In this document: piece after piece, positions 1 through 12,839 of the stretch | How the letters are laid out: each line of letters begins with the position of its first letter | How positions within the stretch are numbered: the first letter of the stretch is position 1 | Assembly: GCF_043641665.1 (NCBI RefSeq) | Contig: NC_092195.1 | Span: 21,406,274 to 21,470,273 of the forward strand | Reading direction: 5' to 3' | DNA length: 64,000 bases | Origin: Enoplosus armatus | Taxonomy: Eukaryota > Chordata > Actinopteri > Centrarchiformes > Enoplosidae | The notes under the pieces: model-generated | What the model saw: only the letters and a program-made list of their open reading frames with translations | What the model was told of the DNA's origin: nothing | Databases searched by the model: none | Position numbers and translations under genes: made by a program

Positions 1-650
1 TGAAGGTTTGGCTTCAGTTTGGTCATGGTGGGAAAGAAATTAAAACTTTTCCACAGTGGGGAAAGTAAACGAATCCTCTTCCAAACTCCAAAGCTCTTCA
101 CTCTCGCAGCCTGTGACTGACATGAAACCCTCTCGTGGGGGAGTTTTCTGAGGATGGAGCGCTTGATTATTTGCATTTTAAGACCTCGTGTCCATCGTGC
201 CTGTGGACTGTGTGTAAATGTAAGAAATACGAGAGGGATTTCTGACTTCCGTGTCTTGAGATGAGTCTGGAGTTGTTCGGATGGATGTTAAGTTGTGTAA
301 ACTGATTATGAGAATTGTAATAAGACATGTGTTTAAAATGTCAGACAGGCTTGGTTGGGGAGATCGTCCCTCCTCTGCATGATGCAAACTGTACTTTTTG
401 AGGTTTTGGAAGTGTTTTTCTCGGCTGAGTCTAAACTTTTGGGATTGTTGACAGAATGAGGTCAGACAACTGAAATGACTATAAATATTTCATATATTTT
501 ATTCTGAGTGTAACGTGATTCAACATGGACAGTTCAGGTCAGAATTTATTATAAAAACCTGAAGGGTGATTTATTTACGGACAAAGCACAGATAAAAGTC
601 AGGAAGGTCAACGATCTTCAAATCATCGTCTAAATACTGCGTCTATTACG
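1..650. other. No recognisable feature
   Basis: AT-rich unique-looking sequence. The only ORF (178-387, minus) has no protein-like features. Confidence 0.6.
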
Positions 651-677
651 ATGTTTATTCTGAATGAAATATTCATA

Positions 678-768
678 GCCGAGACTTTTTTTAAGGCTGA
701 ACCTCCATCAAATGAAAATATTCTACTCAAACATTTTCGACACATTTCCCAAAAATTCGTCCTGACAG
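678..768 (-). repeat. Unnamed interspersed repeat, copy 1 of 3
   Basis: The reverse complement contains gggaaatgtgtcgaaaatgt and, further on, tagaatattt and gatggaggttcagcctt. It aligns with + strand sequence at 5152-5240 and 44243-44332. The shared core is (g)ggaaatgtgt-taaaat followed by gaatattt, a gatg-gg block and cagccttaaaaaa. The neighbouring 770-1030 may belong to the same old element but no second copy proves it. Confidence 0.55.
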
Positions 769-1030
769 TTTTGGTATCTCTGGAAACTTTGGGATCTCCG
801 CTAGAATTTCAAATAAGCTCAGTGCACCGAAAAAGTCTCCACATAATCAAATCATTTCTGTCTAAAAACTTTTTTCACCTGCAAATATTTCAACCTGTTT
901 CTAATGGAAACTCATTTACAGATTTTACACTCACAATCATTTTGACAAGTTTACGAAAACGAGACTTACAGCACCTGGCTGTCACCTATGATAATGAAAT
1001 AGATTCATTTAACATACTGAGACGTTACAC

Positions 1031-1068
1031 AAACTGTAAGTCGCCTCAGATAAAAGCACCTAAACTAA
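1031..1068 (+). repeat. SINE/L2-type 3' tail fragment
   Basis: The sequence ctgtaagtcgcctcagataa followed by aagcacctaaacta resembles the conserved tail of fish tRNA-derived SINEs and their L2-clade partner LINEs (tgtaagtcgctttggataaa then agcgtctgctaaat). Only the tail is present. A second tail lies at 50138-50178. Confidence 0.55.
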
Positions 1069-1075
1069 ACACCCA

Positions 1076-1287
1076 TCCGGTCGTCGGATCCGATCCCAAC
1101 TGCGAGGTCGCCAGTCGATCACAGGGCTGACACATCGAGACAGACGCCCGTTCAGGCTCACATTCACACCTACGTGCAAGTTAGAGTCGCCAATTAACCT
1201 GCATGAAACACTGCATGAGCACCCGGAGAACACCCGCGCAGAAACCCGAACTCGAACCCAGAACCTTCTCACTGTGCCGCCACGCAG
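1076..1287. repeat. Degenerate common fish interspersed repeat
   Basis: Contains in order gtcgccagtcgatcacaggg, ctgacaca-agacagac, cattcacacctacg, gtcgccaattaacctgcat, acccggagaacacccgc, cgaacccagaaccttct and gccgccacgc. This order of phrases is that of a very common teleost repeat ending in a tRNA-like 'cgaaccc...accttct...gccacc' block. The copy is shortened and diverged. It directly abuts the SINE/L2 tail at 1031. Confidence 0.75.
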
Positions 1288-1374
1288 CAAAAACACATCA
1301 ATGTAAATGATTTGAGTCTGTCAGGATGAATCAACAGAAACCCGTCTGCTGTCGCTCTGAACTGAACTGCTTAC

Positions 1375-1745
1375 CTGAGCTTATTCTCAGCGGCTTCTCT
1401 CGGTCGGGGGGAGCTCACTCGCGCCGATAGCAGTGTGTGCTGAGGTCATAATGCTAATGCGGTCGGCCGCGGGGCGAATCACGCGGTGACTGTTTGTTCT
1501 GGCGTCTACAGAGACACCAGAAAAATAAAAGCTCCCCCATGCACAGACGGGAAGCGGCGAGGTACGTGGATACACAAATAGTTTCAGTTTGTTGTTAGCG
1601 GCAGCTGCTCTCGGGGTTTTTAACGTGTTGTGATCGTGTGGAAGGCGGAGTTGAGGCGAAGGGCTGATGTGGCGTCTGGATTCCCGCCGGGCGGCTCGTG
1701 CTATAAATGTCTCCACTCACAGCGCTGTCAGACGTTCTGGGTTAA
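1375..1745 (-). promoter_or_regulatory. CpG-rich block, candidate promoter or first exon (minus strand)
   Basis: By hand count, 1381-1740 holds about 31 CpG dinucleotides at roughly 55% GC, near or above expectation, while the surroundings are CpG-poor. On the minus strand the block ends with gctcag|gtaagcag (donor GT at 1374-1373), a good splice donor. A noncoding first exon of a minus-strand gene is therefore plausible. On the plus strand there is a TATAAA-like box at 1701-1706, so the direction is unsettled. No protein-coding signal is visible. Confidence 0.4.
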
Positions 1746-1749
1746 AGCT

Positions 1750-2850
1750 GCTGCCGAACACTGATTTCAGCAACAGACTGAAACACAACATGTCTACAAT
1801 AAAGCCACTTCAATTACTGAACAATCCCACCTTTCTGCCCGTCCTATAGACTGAAGCTGAGGACCGTTTCAAATAACAACACAGACAGTGACAACGGCCC
1901 AACCACACCAACGGTCAACTCACCAGGTCTTTCAAAAGATGAACTAACACCAGATGACACAGCAGGTGTGTTTTAATAATCGGTCCCAGAGTTTTGTCTG
2001 AAGGATGCATGTAACAACCCCTGGGGGCAGATACAGGTCTGTGTGTCAATACGTCTAATATCCAAATGAATAACGAGGTTTCCTATCCATCTACTTCCTA
2101 TCTACTTAAGCTCATTTCTCAGTGACTAATCCCACGTCCAGCTCGGCATCAGAGAATGTAAAACCATTAAAAACCTTTACTCACTAACAATGGCACTTTA
2201 ATTACACCTTTCTACAACACTCCAAATGTGTCGGTTTAACGTTAAAACTTGACCTGTGACATATCTGACAACCTTTTCCTGGTGGTATAAATATAGTAGT
2301 ATATTCATAGTATAAATTAACTTCCAGTGAGAATATTTCTGCTCCTCAGTGGAGTTTTTTTGTTCTGTATTTCTGCTGAAACTGGTTTGTGTGCGGAGCT
2401 CTTTGTGTGTTTTGCTCAGTGTCGGTGCAGCGTCTCTCCCTTTGGGTGAAACCTGAGCACAGAGTCAAAGCTCCAGACGCAGCTGTCATCATGTTGCATC
2501 ACGAGCAGCATTAACAACAAAGAGATCGCTGCGGTGATGACTTTCTGGCATTTTCTCTGCGACCACTTTGGGTTTGAGGGACTCTGAGTCGAGTGGAGCC
2601 TCGGCTCGCCGGCCGCCGGTTTCTTCTGGAGAATTATGGGTCTAATTTACAGACGCTGGCAGAACACCTCAGGGAGGGTGTCTTCTTTCTCTTTTCAGGG
2701 CTGGACAATTCTTTGAAGTGCTCCATATTGGCATATCATAAATAAACATAAGGCTGCATGTTTGGAGAGCAGGGCGCCTGGTGCGTTTCAGTGCATGTGT
2801 GAACGCATGCAAGTGAATTTCATGAGTTTATGATCAGAATGTCAATATGA
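1750..2850. other. No recognisable feature
   Basis: Unique-looking noncoding sequence without repeats I know. A short AT-rich stretch lies at 2270-2330. Confidence 0.55.
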
Positions 2851-2852
2851 AA

Positions 2853-2877
2853 GTGTGTGTGTGTGTGTGTGTGTGTG
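2853..2877. repeat. (GT)12 microsatellite
   Basis: Perfect GT run. Confidence 0.95.
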
Positions 2878-3284
2878 ACCGTCAGTGTTTCATCTTCATT
2901 AAAAAAGCGCTGCTGAAATCATTCTGCAGCAGAACGGCAGAAGCTCAGAAATCTCAGCTCTTTGATCTCCTTTTAATTAATTACAGAAAAAAACACATCT
3001 CTAAATTGATTAGATATTGTCAGGGGTCATGGAAAGCTCAGAGTAGCTCATCATCCCAAAACTAATTGTGTGTCGCTTCCCCAGTAAAGAAAATTACCCT
3101 CGAAGAAAAATGGGGAAAGGTAACCAAGCGTACGGTACAGCAGAGCGAGAGATCGGCGAACAAAAGAAGAAGAAGAAGAAGGGAGGGAAGTTTGGCAGAG
3201 AGACAGCGATGACTTACAATATTTAAATTACAGCTATCCATCCTCTGCTGGCGGGTAATGTGTCTCACACAGGTGACATACTGT

Positions 3285-3560
3285 ACGCATCACCCAAGGG
3301 CGAGATCTGCATAGCTGTCCCAAATAATTTGAATTAATTTGGACTGGCCGCCCTCTCCCCAGGCCCCTCAGCTGACCTCAGCTGACCTCCTCCGCCTCCA
3401 TGCGATCTGGAGATAATGAAAAAGTATATGGTGTGCACAGAGCCCCTGAAATCAGATTCATAGGCTCCCCCTTAAGGATTTAAAGCTACAGGCTGCCGTC
3501 GCTCTGCATGATCATAAATATTTAAAGGCGGCGAGGTTCGACGCAGGCCGACGCTCGCCT
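3285..3560. other. Candidate conserved noncoding element
   Basis: Repeat-free and not coding in any frame, but rich in homeodomain-like AT cores (aataatttgaattaatttgg, catgatcataaatatttaaa). It also has a direct duplication cagctgacct|cagctgacct at 3370-3389. The mix of AT cores and balanced GC resembles teleost developmental enhancers. Conservation itself cannot be seen here. Confidence 0.3.
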
Positions 3561-3564
3561 CAAC

Positions 3565-4530
3565 AAGAGGGGGAGGAGCGATCACTGAAGAGTTGTGTTA
3601 TTGTTTCGAGGGCCGTGAAGCTTCAGGGCTAAGGACTGCTGGTCCTGGATTCTGGGAGGCAAAACAGCCACTTCAATTTCCTTTGAAGGAAAACACGTGT
3701 TTTTTACTGCACACAGGTGGTTAATGTTTTCCTCTGAAACACTGTCATAGTGCAACTGGTTGCATCAATGCTTTGTCAGTTACCTTGGTTCATGCCAGGT
3801 CAGTTGGAGTGTGGTTTGCTTGGCCGCTCCCGGTGCCGGTGTTTCGGTTTAACGTGTTAACTGGCGACTTTTAGCCGAATGCGTCTCCAAAGACGAATCA
3901 GATAGGCACGTTTTGATGAAAGCTTCGTGATCTCGTCGTAACTACGACAACAACAGACGCATCGACTGACCTACAGCACGCGGCCGAACTCGGATGACTT
4001 GTTCAGAGTTAACAGCAGCGACGGCAGACAGCTCAAGTATTGTTTTTCCTTCCAGCTGACAGTAAATTGTTCTCCTGTAATGGACGTTGAAAGCAGACTG
4101 TCCGTCTCTGCCGGCCTCGGAGCTGATTCTTACTGCAGCCTTTATTATCTGCCGCCACTAAAAAGAAAAAACTGAGTAAAGTGCAGTTTGCTGCCAGCTT
4201 TCATTTTAAAACCAAGTCCAGGATTTAGTGAATATACAAACCAGACATGTCGGCCTCCTTTACTGGCTCTCAAACCTCGTCTGTCTCTGAGTTTCATCAG
4301 CGGACCTTGATGAATGTTTCTGTTGTTGGATTCCTGGTGGATACGGGGAATTACTGCTCATTTTGTGGTGCTCACCTTCAAGAGCTGGAGCCTTGTAATC
4401 ATATAACACCGGCTCGCACCCAATCAATGCAGGACAAGAGCATGACGGCCTTCAGCCTTCATGCTCCGCACTTGAGACCAGCTCATCCATGTGATGTGAA
4501 GCTCAATGAATTGGCCCGAGAGTCCCGAGC
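3565..4530. other. No recognisable feature
   Basis: The ORF at 4247-4534 (95 aa) has no domain, and no plausible donor or acceptor frames it. No known repeat. Confidence 0.55.
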
Positions 4531-4534
4531 GTGA

Positions 4535-4830
4535 GGAATTAATTCTGTAAATGGAAGATTTTCACTGCGGGTTGATGTCGGTTGTCATTAATTATCCGCA
4601 CGAGCTGAGGTCACAGGCCGTGCGCTTCCTGTTACCGTTCACTGCACGTCACTGCATCTCAAGGCCGAGGAAGGTTATTTACTGTTGACGGGGACGGCAT
4701 CATTAAGGCTGCGTTGGAGCTGCTGTCACTCAAGGTGAGCATAATCATGGTGGTGAAAACAGGATTCAGGAGATTTTAATTGAGCTTTGCCAAACTTTCT
4801 AATTGGATGTTTCACACTGTTCAACTGGCA
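4535..4830. other. Candidate conserved noncoding element
   Basis: Contains gaggaattaattctg, gtcattaattatccgc, gattttaattgagc and tttctaattggatg: four homeodomain-like TAAT sites within 300 bases, without repeats or coding potential. Confidence 0.3.
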
Positions 4831-5151
4831 GACACAAGAAGGCATTCCTGGTTTACCCTTTAACGTGCCTCTATTATGCTTTTGTAGCCACAAGAGCTCC
4901 ATTACAGCTGCACGGCACATTCAGGAGCTCCGCTGAGAGCATGTCGATCGAGGCTCTCAACTAACACTGTTCAGAAACCAATGCTGCTGAAAGTTACCAG
5001 CTGTGGTACAGAGCAAAGAACAAGATACTGGTTTGTCCCTCTTTATCTCTGCAGACGCCACCTGTGGCTCAGTCTTTACAACCTCATGTTGTTTGGACGA
5101 GCTCTCCTCAAACCAACAAACTCAATTTACAAATCTAGTTTTCCAAAGAGG

Positions 5152-5240
5152 CCAAATATGTCTGGATGAATTTTGGGCAAATGTGTATAAAATAGACAAT
5201 ATTTCTTTGTGATGAAAAGGTGCAGCCTTAAAAAACATGC
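5152..5240 (+). repeat. Unnamed interspersed repeat, copy 2 of 3
   Basis: Starts ccaaatatgtctggatgaat, continues with aaatgtgtataaaat and a gatgaaaaggtgcagcctta block. It aligns with 44243-44332 (+) and with the reverse complement of 678-768. Confidence 0.6.
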
Positions 5241-5268
5241 AGTGAGAGTTTGAAGACTTCACTTGGTG

Positions 5269-5271
<3 letters not shown>

Positions 5272-5332
<61 letters not shown>

Positions 5333-5333
5333 T
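5272..5333. repeat. (TA)n microsatellite, ~60 bp
   Basis: Near-perfect AT alternation with a single cac interruption near the right end. It begins 32 bases after the repeat copy at 5152-5240. Confidence 0.97.
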
Positions 5334-5339
5334 GAAATT

Positions 5340-8300
5340 GCTTTCACTTAATATGCAAATAACCAAAACCATGTTTACAATTAAAACAATTAAATGTAAG
5401 TAATTAATCAGTCCAGCGTCCCTCAGAATTAACGTGGATTTCGTGCCAATGCAGGAAGTCAGTTTACATAGTAAGACTCACAGCTAAAGTTGGCCTGAAC
5501 TCAAACTTCAGTTAACCAGATTTGGATCGTCACTCACTAACCCATAAACTGTTAGCAGTCAAACGCTAACAAACACAATATGTTTGACTTCAGCGTGTCC
5601 CGCGACACGTACAGCAGCCCAATTGTAATTCAGTTCACTGTTTTCCAGGATATTTTGGTCAAATGTCATATTTTCAAGGACTTTTCCATGACTGAAAAGC
5701 TGCATTACAGAGATCCAGGCTCTCCAGGACTCGTGGGAATTCTTCGCTAACATGATTACTCAAAGCAGCTCAGCAGTCATTTTGATTATTTACCGTATGT
5801 TAACAAGACAATGCTCTCTTGACAACATCAGTCTCATGTGAGTCTTCTTTCTGCCTGTTGTTCTTGATTTCTCTTTGCCTGTAGTTGAGAAAAACGGAGG
5901 CTGTGAGCTGAATTTGCAACAAACACCTTCAGCTTTAGCTTTACTACATTTTAAAGAGAGCGTGGTGATTTCAGTGAATGTGTTTCATCATGCAGCCGTT
6001 AGAGGTTGTCTGACTAATTACATGATTGCAGATGATCTGAGCCTCCCAAATGGGGGTTGGGACCCTTCACCTGCGCTGCATTAGTGCTGCAGTGTACCTG
6101 TAAACAGACTAATGAAATGGAACAAGAATGAAAAACATGGTCCATGTCCTCGAGGCAGACAGGGAGGAGACTATATCATACATAACATTCTTCCGCTTCA
6201 CCGACACTTGTCTTAATCACAGCGTTAGTCTCCGTTACAGATCGGTGTCGGGATGAAACCGGTCCAGGCTGAAGGAAATACAGGCTTCCTGCAGAGGGCT
6301 GATGGGTTGACGGCTGCGGTCGCAACATGACAAAAGACCTCAGTGCCGTTGTTATTTCTTCACTCGGAGGAGCTGAAGGTCGAAGCGCTCCGAGAGGGAA
6401 AGAGAAAGCAGATGAAAAGGAATTAAAGCAGCCGAGTGGTCTGTTTTCTTTTCTTGCGAGTGTTTGTACCGAGACAGTCCAACCCTGAGGTGTTTTTTCT
6501 TCCTCTTCCTGGCAGTCAGGGGCGTTTAGGAACTTTTGAATGAGGGTCTGGGGGCACATTTGTGTTCAGACTGAAATGAGAGTCCTGGTTGTTAGCAATA
6601 ATGAACTGTACATTATTAACAGTTATGAAGTCTGTGTAATGATGTGTCTCGAATGCCAAACAAGCAACTTTAGAGACTGAAACAGACTCTGGTGGTTTGA
6701 TTGACTTTCCAACAAGAAATGATGCTCTGGTCCAGGGGAACTGGGTCTGTTCCCAGTAGACCTGTTCAGTAATCCATCCACGATACTAAAAAGCCAACTA
6801 CCTTCTGACTCTGGTAGGGGGGGCAGCAGGGGCCAGGCGCCCTCGTTCAGGAGCAGCGTGATTAGATATTTGGGTTTGGTGAGAAGTGAGACAACCAGCT
6901 GCTGTTTCTCTGACGTTTGATTAAGAAGTAAAAAATAAATAAAAGTATAAAAATTCTCTTTTACACACAGATAGATGATGTGTGGGGAGACGGGCAGGAA
7001 CTCTGACTTCATCACACACACAGCTGATCGAAGCCTCAGTGATCAATGCGTTCATGCTCAAAAGCCACTCGTGGTATTAATGTTTAAATAGAAAGTATTG
7101 ACGTTTGAAGTTCCTTAATGCAAGGCTTTCAGAGACATGAACAGACCCCGGTGATGGAGAAAAGTCCCAGAGGTCCACAGCAGAATGGCTTCCCGCTGCA
7201 GCCAAATATTTCTGAAAATCAATACTTATTTTACTTTGTAGCTATTTTCATTTCACTATTTTTTACACAGCAGCTCACAGAGTCATGTGAGTTTTCATCT
7301 TTTAAAACTGGCCTGTCTCAACTCAACGTCCACTTGGTCCACTTGAGAGCTCTGAGTTCATAGTTTCCCTCAAGGGCACGGGGGTACGAGTGGACGTATG
7401 GCGACTGCTTTATTTACACACTGTGTGATTATTATTATTATTATTCCATTTATTTGTTCTGTTCCTGTGAGACGTCAATACGCTGGACGTTTACACACTC
7501 AAGGACAGTTTGACACTGACAGTAATAATACTGATTGAGCTAAATACTAACTGACCTAATAGTGCTTTATGCTTCTCATTAGAAATATTATATAGTCAAC
7601 ATTTCTACACTTTATTCCACATGAGCTTTCAGTCTCAATAACTTACTTTGCTGCTTTCAATTTGACTTAAAAAATTAGTCACATGTTGGTTGACGGGTGT
7701 TTCAGGCTCAACACTTTTATCAGGCAATTGTTTTCATTTTCAAAATTCTCACTTTCTACAATATCTGGGTTTGGCTGCTATTGTACGGTGGAGGTTAGGA
7801 GAAGATTGGGACTTGTGATGGTTGTTAGAGAGGTGAACGTTAATATTACCCATAAAATGCAAAAACATGAACCCAGATGTTGATAATTAGACCTATAGAA
7901 GAGGTCAACGCAACAAGCTGACCTGACTGACACACAAGGGCCAAACAAGATGGACACCAACTACAACTAAATACAAAGCAAAACTAACTACACCCAAAGC
8001 CCCCCGTGACATGGAAGCACATGGTTCGGCCCGATGAGTCCTCAGCCATCGAAGGGACCTCCCCCAACAACACGGTAACTCAAAGACAAAGACACAAATA
8101 TTAATATAACGGATTACAAACGACCTGTGATGTAAAGTGTGTGAGTGCTGTTGAATGAACATGTGTAAGTGTGAACTGGGATCTTATTACCATGCGAGTT
8201 GTTACGTGGTTAATGTCTGAAACCACTACGTTTCCAGGACATCCTCAAACGTTCCGTCTTCTGTGTGATGACGCAGATCAAACGTCCACGTTCTCTTTTT

Positions 8301-11300
8301 ATGTGTTCGTGCTTCAAACTGCTCTTTTTAGTCCAAAGCGTTTCTCAGTTTCAATTCAAATGCATTTGATTAAAACGTATGTTTTCCAAAAGGAAGTCTG
8401 GTTTGCAGCACAGACATGATGTAATGCAGAGTGATACAGAATTCAGTTTCAGCTACATGTGACTGAGCTGGTTTACTGTCTTTTGTTTTAGCGCTCACTG
8501 GCTGCTGCTTGTTACGACAGCTTGTTTCAGAAACCCCACGTTTCTGTGTAAAAGCTGCAGTACACTGCACCGTCTCCGCCTGTGAGAAAGCCACGGAAAA
8601 ACAGGCAGAATGAGCTTTATTCACAAGGTTAATCCTCCACATTCACTGAGCTGGTTCTCTCTTGTCCTGCCGCAGGAGGACTGAATGTGTAAAAACCTGC
8701 AGTATCACACTCAATCACATTAAATATGGTGGCATCTGTGCAGTGATTTCATTCAACGTATCCTGAACACGTGTGCCTGCAGGACAAACAGGATGTCATT
8801 CAAAGGGCCACCAACAATAACCAGCAGGAGATAGAGAACGCATGCTGAGCAGTAATAGCTTCTGATCAGAGGGCACGCCTGGAACAATTTTTATTTCTTT
8901 TATATAACTGGACTCTGGGTTGCGTTCAGGGTCCTGTCCTTGGCATTTTCTGGTGATTTTGAGGGTTTGCAGCTTCAGGTGTTTACAGAAATATGTGGCA
9001 GTAACAGCCTGGTATCATATTATGAGGATTATTGTCCACTAGCATTTATGTCTTAATGTAGGACAGAAGACTTTACAAATAATTGTTTCAACAGTATTTA
9101 GATGACTATGCATTGAAAATGTATATAAAGTACATATTTATATACTGGAATGTAACACAGAAACAAAACCTTTCCATCGGTAACGTGACTTTTTCTTTAT
9201 TCCGCAATGTGATGAGCAAATACAGTGAATAAAGAATGATAAGAAGATAAATAAACAATTATTCAAATGAGCAAACAAGCACATCGGTAAAGATTCAATT
9301 ATTACTTAAAGGAGACGTTATTATTCTCTTTAAAAATGGACCACAAAGAGCTCCAGTGGTTACTGGTTCAGGGTGTTGACTGGTTTATCTGCTCAGTCCT
9401 CTGAAGGTTTATGCTCCTTCCTGGTGGAAACAATCTTTATGGTGGTTTGTCCCAACCTTTAGCCGTCTGCACAGACCAAACCACAGTCACGGGACCAAAA
9501 GACCAGTTTGGTCTCACAGTTTATGGTAACCAGTGCGGCACATTTGCTAAACTGGATGTCTGTGTCGTCCTGTAAGATCTGAGTAAAGTCGATTCACAAA
9601 TCTGTTGAAAAATCGTCATGAAAAACATCCATAGTGGTGTCTCCCAGTGAAACCAGTTCTTCCCACCACTGTTACTGTTATCTAGAAGCCACTTTGACCC
9701 GTGCAGCCTTAGGCCTTTTTTTTAATTAGAAGTGTGCAGTTCTTATTTCTGTGGGCTGGATTATTAGATAAACTGGTGTTGAAAAAGAGAGCTGGACTTT
9801 GATCACGCCGCTGCAAAGAGTCCACAGTGAAGTGAGCGATAACACGCAGCGACGTTTGACACGTTCGACACCACAGGAAGCAGCCGCAGCGTCTGACCCA
9901 GCTGTTCTCATTAAAGCTTTCTCTCCTGACATCTTTCTTTAGAAACCGTAGATTACTGCCAGCTACGCTTTTTAAAACTTCTATCATGCTTTCTGAACCA
10001 TGAAGGCTTTAACGGTGTTTGATCCGTTCAGTGTCAGCGGTCCAAACTACCTGATTGACATCAGGGTGATGTGATACATCCTGTTCATGTCTCCGGTGAG
10101 ACTTTGTTTGTCATGTTGGAAACACCAGCAGCGCTATGAAGCTGTAATGATCATTAAGCACCAGAAAAGAAGCTTGTTGGATGCACGGGGCGACCTCAGA
10201 AGGGTTTATCCTCTGCACGTTGGCCATCTCAGGGCATTTGAGATTCATCTTGTCAGGCTGTGGTTGGTCAGCTGTTCTTTGTTTTCTGATGCTGTTGGAG
10301 GTTAGAGTTTAGAGTGAAGACAACATGAAGCAAGATGAAGAACAACACTAGCTGTGACCGTGGCTCTCTAACGTAACGTAAATATGGCCACCACATGGAA
10401 CAGGCCCATGTTGGGAAATGAAACAAGGCGGACCTTCACACACATCATCTAGTGTTGATATCAACCGACCGGTAACTCAGAACCCACACTGCAGGTCTCT
10501 ACTACTCTAATCACACTTTGCTATGAATCCATTTAGCATGCTGTGGTGCTTATAGTCCGGTGGCTCAGTGAACTTCATTCACAGGGAGACTGTCCTCAAA
10601 ATGACGTCTTTGTATGCTCAAGACCTCCAGCAGCCAAAGTAATAATGACGGGCGCAATGGAGGAAATCAGGAAGGCATGACCTTAATCATGTGGTTATTT
10701 TAACCCAAACCCTGAAACCTAACCAAAGCGTTGTCGCGTTATCAAACAGATGCCATTTTAAACTGTGATTTATAGGATTGCACAGAGAGTGTCTCTGGGG
10801 GTGTGACTGCGTGGTGTGTGCAGCAGTGTGTCGTCATGGTGAGCATCTGTGTGTCTGTGTGTTTGTTGTGAACATAGTAAAGCAGAAATACATGAAAACA
10901 AACCTAATCCTCACTTTGGTGACTACATTTGCATATTAATGAAAAATGATTGTGCACACTTGAAACCACCTCAGGGCTTTAGAGACCAGGTTCATATGAA
11001 AACAAGAAGAAAGCATGTCGACATTGACATATTTACTATTTATCCCGTTGATTATCTTAATGGATGAAGCTGTTGTTTGTCCCAGAGGCTCATTCTGTGT
11101 TTTACTGACTGACAGCGAAGCAACAGAGAGAGTCTTCGATGTGTGGCGTCTTTGGTTTTGCCGAAGTGACTGACAGCAGGCTTAAAAAAGGAAGAGAAAA
11201 AGAAGTTTTAGATGAGAGGATGAGCGGAGGAAGAGATGAAGCAGGAAAAAATGGAACAAGAGGAAATAACGAAAGGCGGGAGAGCGGAAATCTGAGCGGA

Positions 11301-12480
11301 TGGAAAAATGGATGGAAGATATAACTCAATGGATATCAGGCATTAGAGGACAAGGACGAGAGCGCGATAGAGAGCGAAAGGCGAGAGAGGGAGAAGGCGA
11401 GCGATAACGAGGAGGCCTATTTAAATGTCAGGTTCCCTCAGGTAACTAACACTGTGAAATGACCTCAGTTTCCACACAATAAAATCCAGCAGAGTGATAC
11501 AGGATTATAAATGCACTCTGAAGCAGCTCGCTGCCTCAAATGCCACACAGAGTGTTTGTGTTCTTCATCCAAAGGCTTCTCTGTGGTGACTCACACACTT
11601 GAAGTGTTTCTCTCAGGTTTCTGGTGTTTCAGGTGACGGGGTCGCAGCGAGCAGCCATTCACTGCTTTTGGGAATCAAATTACTTTCACACTGAAGAACC
11701 ATCATGTTTATTTTTACATAGTTTTAGCCTATGAAATATACAGTATTATGATGTGGCTACAGCTTCGGCATCGCTCTGAGTTTGGCTGCCGTGACGTCTT
11801 CGTAGCTTCCAACTAACCTCCTCCCAGAAAGCCACTAGTTATTAGTTTCTATTCACCTCCTTTTATTTCACGCGTCACCACAGATTCCAGCATGTACCTC
11901 TTTCTAAACCCTCTCTAGCGGTGTGTTCAAGGTCAGGCTGGCATTTGAGCGCTGATTGTCAGCTGCTGAAAAGCCCTGACGAGCTGCACTCAGAGACAAA
12001 CAAAAAGTGGAACAGTGACATTGTGAAGAGAGGACAAAGTGAAGGTTGTTGTTCGACAGCCGACTTTTATCCCAGATGTTGGAGTGTCCTTGAATGCAGC
12101 ACAGAAGCAATGAGGTACTTACCATCTTTGTGAGGTGTTTTGTTATTAAAATGGCTTTGAGGTCGCAGCCAACCGGATTGGTCCGAGCGGTTTCGCGTCT
12201 CCTAGCAACAGCATAAATGGTCTGATGAAGCTGGACATTGGGAGCGACTGACACTGTACTCTTTTGATTTCCACTGCTGGAGTGTGACGTATGGAGAGGC
12301 TAATGGAAGACAAGTGTTTCTGTGAATAGACGGAGAGCGGGAGGAAAACATAAAAGGAGTCGAGAGTCGAGAGAAAAGAGGGACCGGTGATAAAAATAAA
12401 AATGTTCATGCAGACAAAGAGGAAATAATAGAGAAAGAGAAAGAAGGGATTCGGGTTTTGACAGCGTCTGACCGGTGACT
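5340..12480. other. Long gene-free stretch
   Basis: No exon, RNA gene or clear transposon seen. Small items: an (ATT)5 run at 7428-7443; a stretch at 10695-10745 resembling the fish repeat phrase 'aaccctgaaacctaaccaa'; and a purine-rich stretch at 11180-11410. The ORFs here are short and have neither codon bias nor flanking splice signals. Confidence 0.5.
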
Positions 12481-12484
12481 GGCC

Positions 12485-12537
12485 ACTCACACACACTTAC
12501 ACACACTTACACACACTTACACACACTTACACACACT
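12485..12537. repeat. 10-bp minisatellite (acacacttac)5
   Basis: Five tandem units, four of them identical, derived from an AC repeat with a fixed TT substitution. Confidence 0.95.
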
Positions 12538-12667
12538 CCGACACTGATTGACAGGCCAAGCTGGTTGATTACAGGAAGTCGCTCTTTTGTCTTCACAGAC
12601 TTTTTGAAGTCGCATCAAAAAAAGCACAAAGACTTTGGAGCGTAGATCAAGGACACACACTCACTGA

Positions 12668-12689
12668 TGTGTGTGTGTGTGTGTGTGTG
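12668..12689. repeat. (GT)11 microsatellite
   Basis: Perfect TG run. A shorter one follows at 12813-12830. Confidence 0.95.
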
Positions 12690-12839
12690 ATTCTATTCTC
12701 TGCATGTTTAAGGATGTATACGATCATTAATATGCATGTGCAGCTCACTATCTGAGAGTGTCTGTACGTGCATGTGCATATACATTTTTGCTCACATTAT
12801 CCTCTTTAATTACTGTGTGTGTGTGTGTGTTATCTGGCA

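Noticed and set aside
651..1130. 159-codon plus-strand ORF
   Set aside because: Runs antisense through an interspersed repeat, a SINE tail and the start of another repeat.
12485..12537. Regular short repeats that could suggest a CRISPR array
   Set aside because: Head-to-tail 10-bp units without spacers in a vertebrate genome; likewise 28468-28516, 36881-36918 and 50863-50908.
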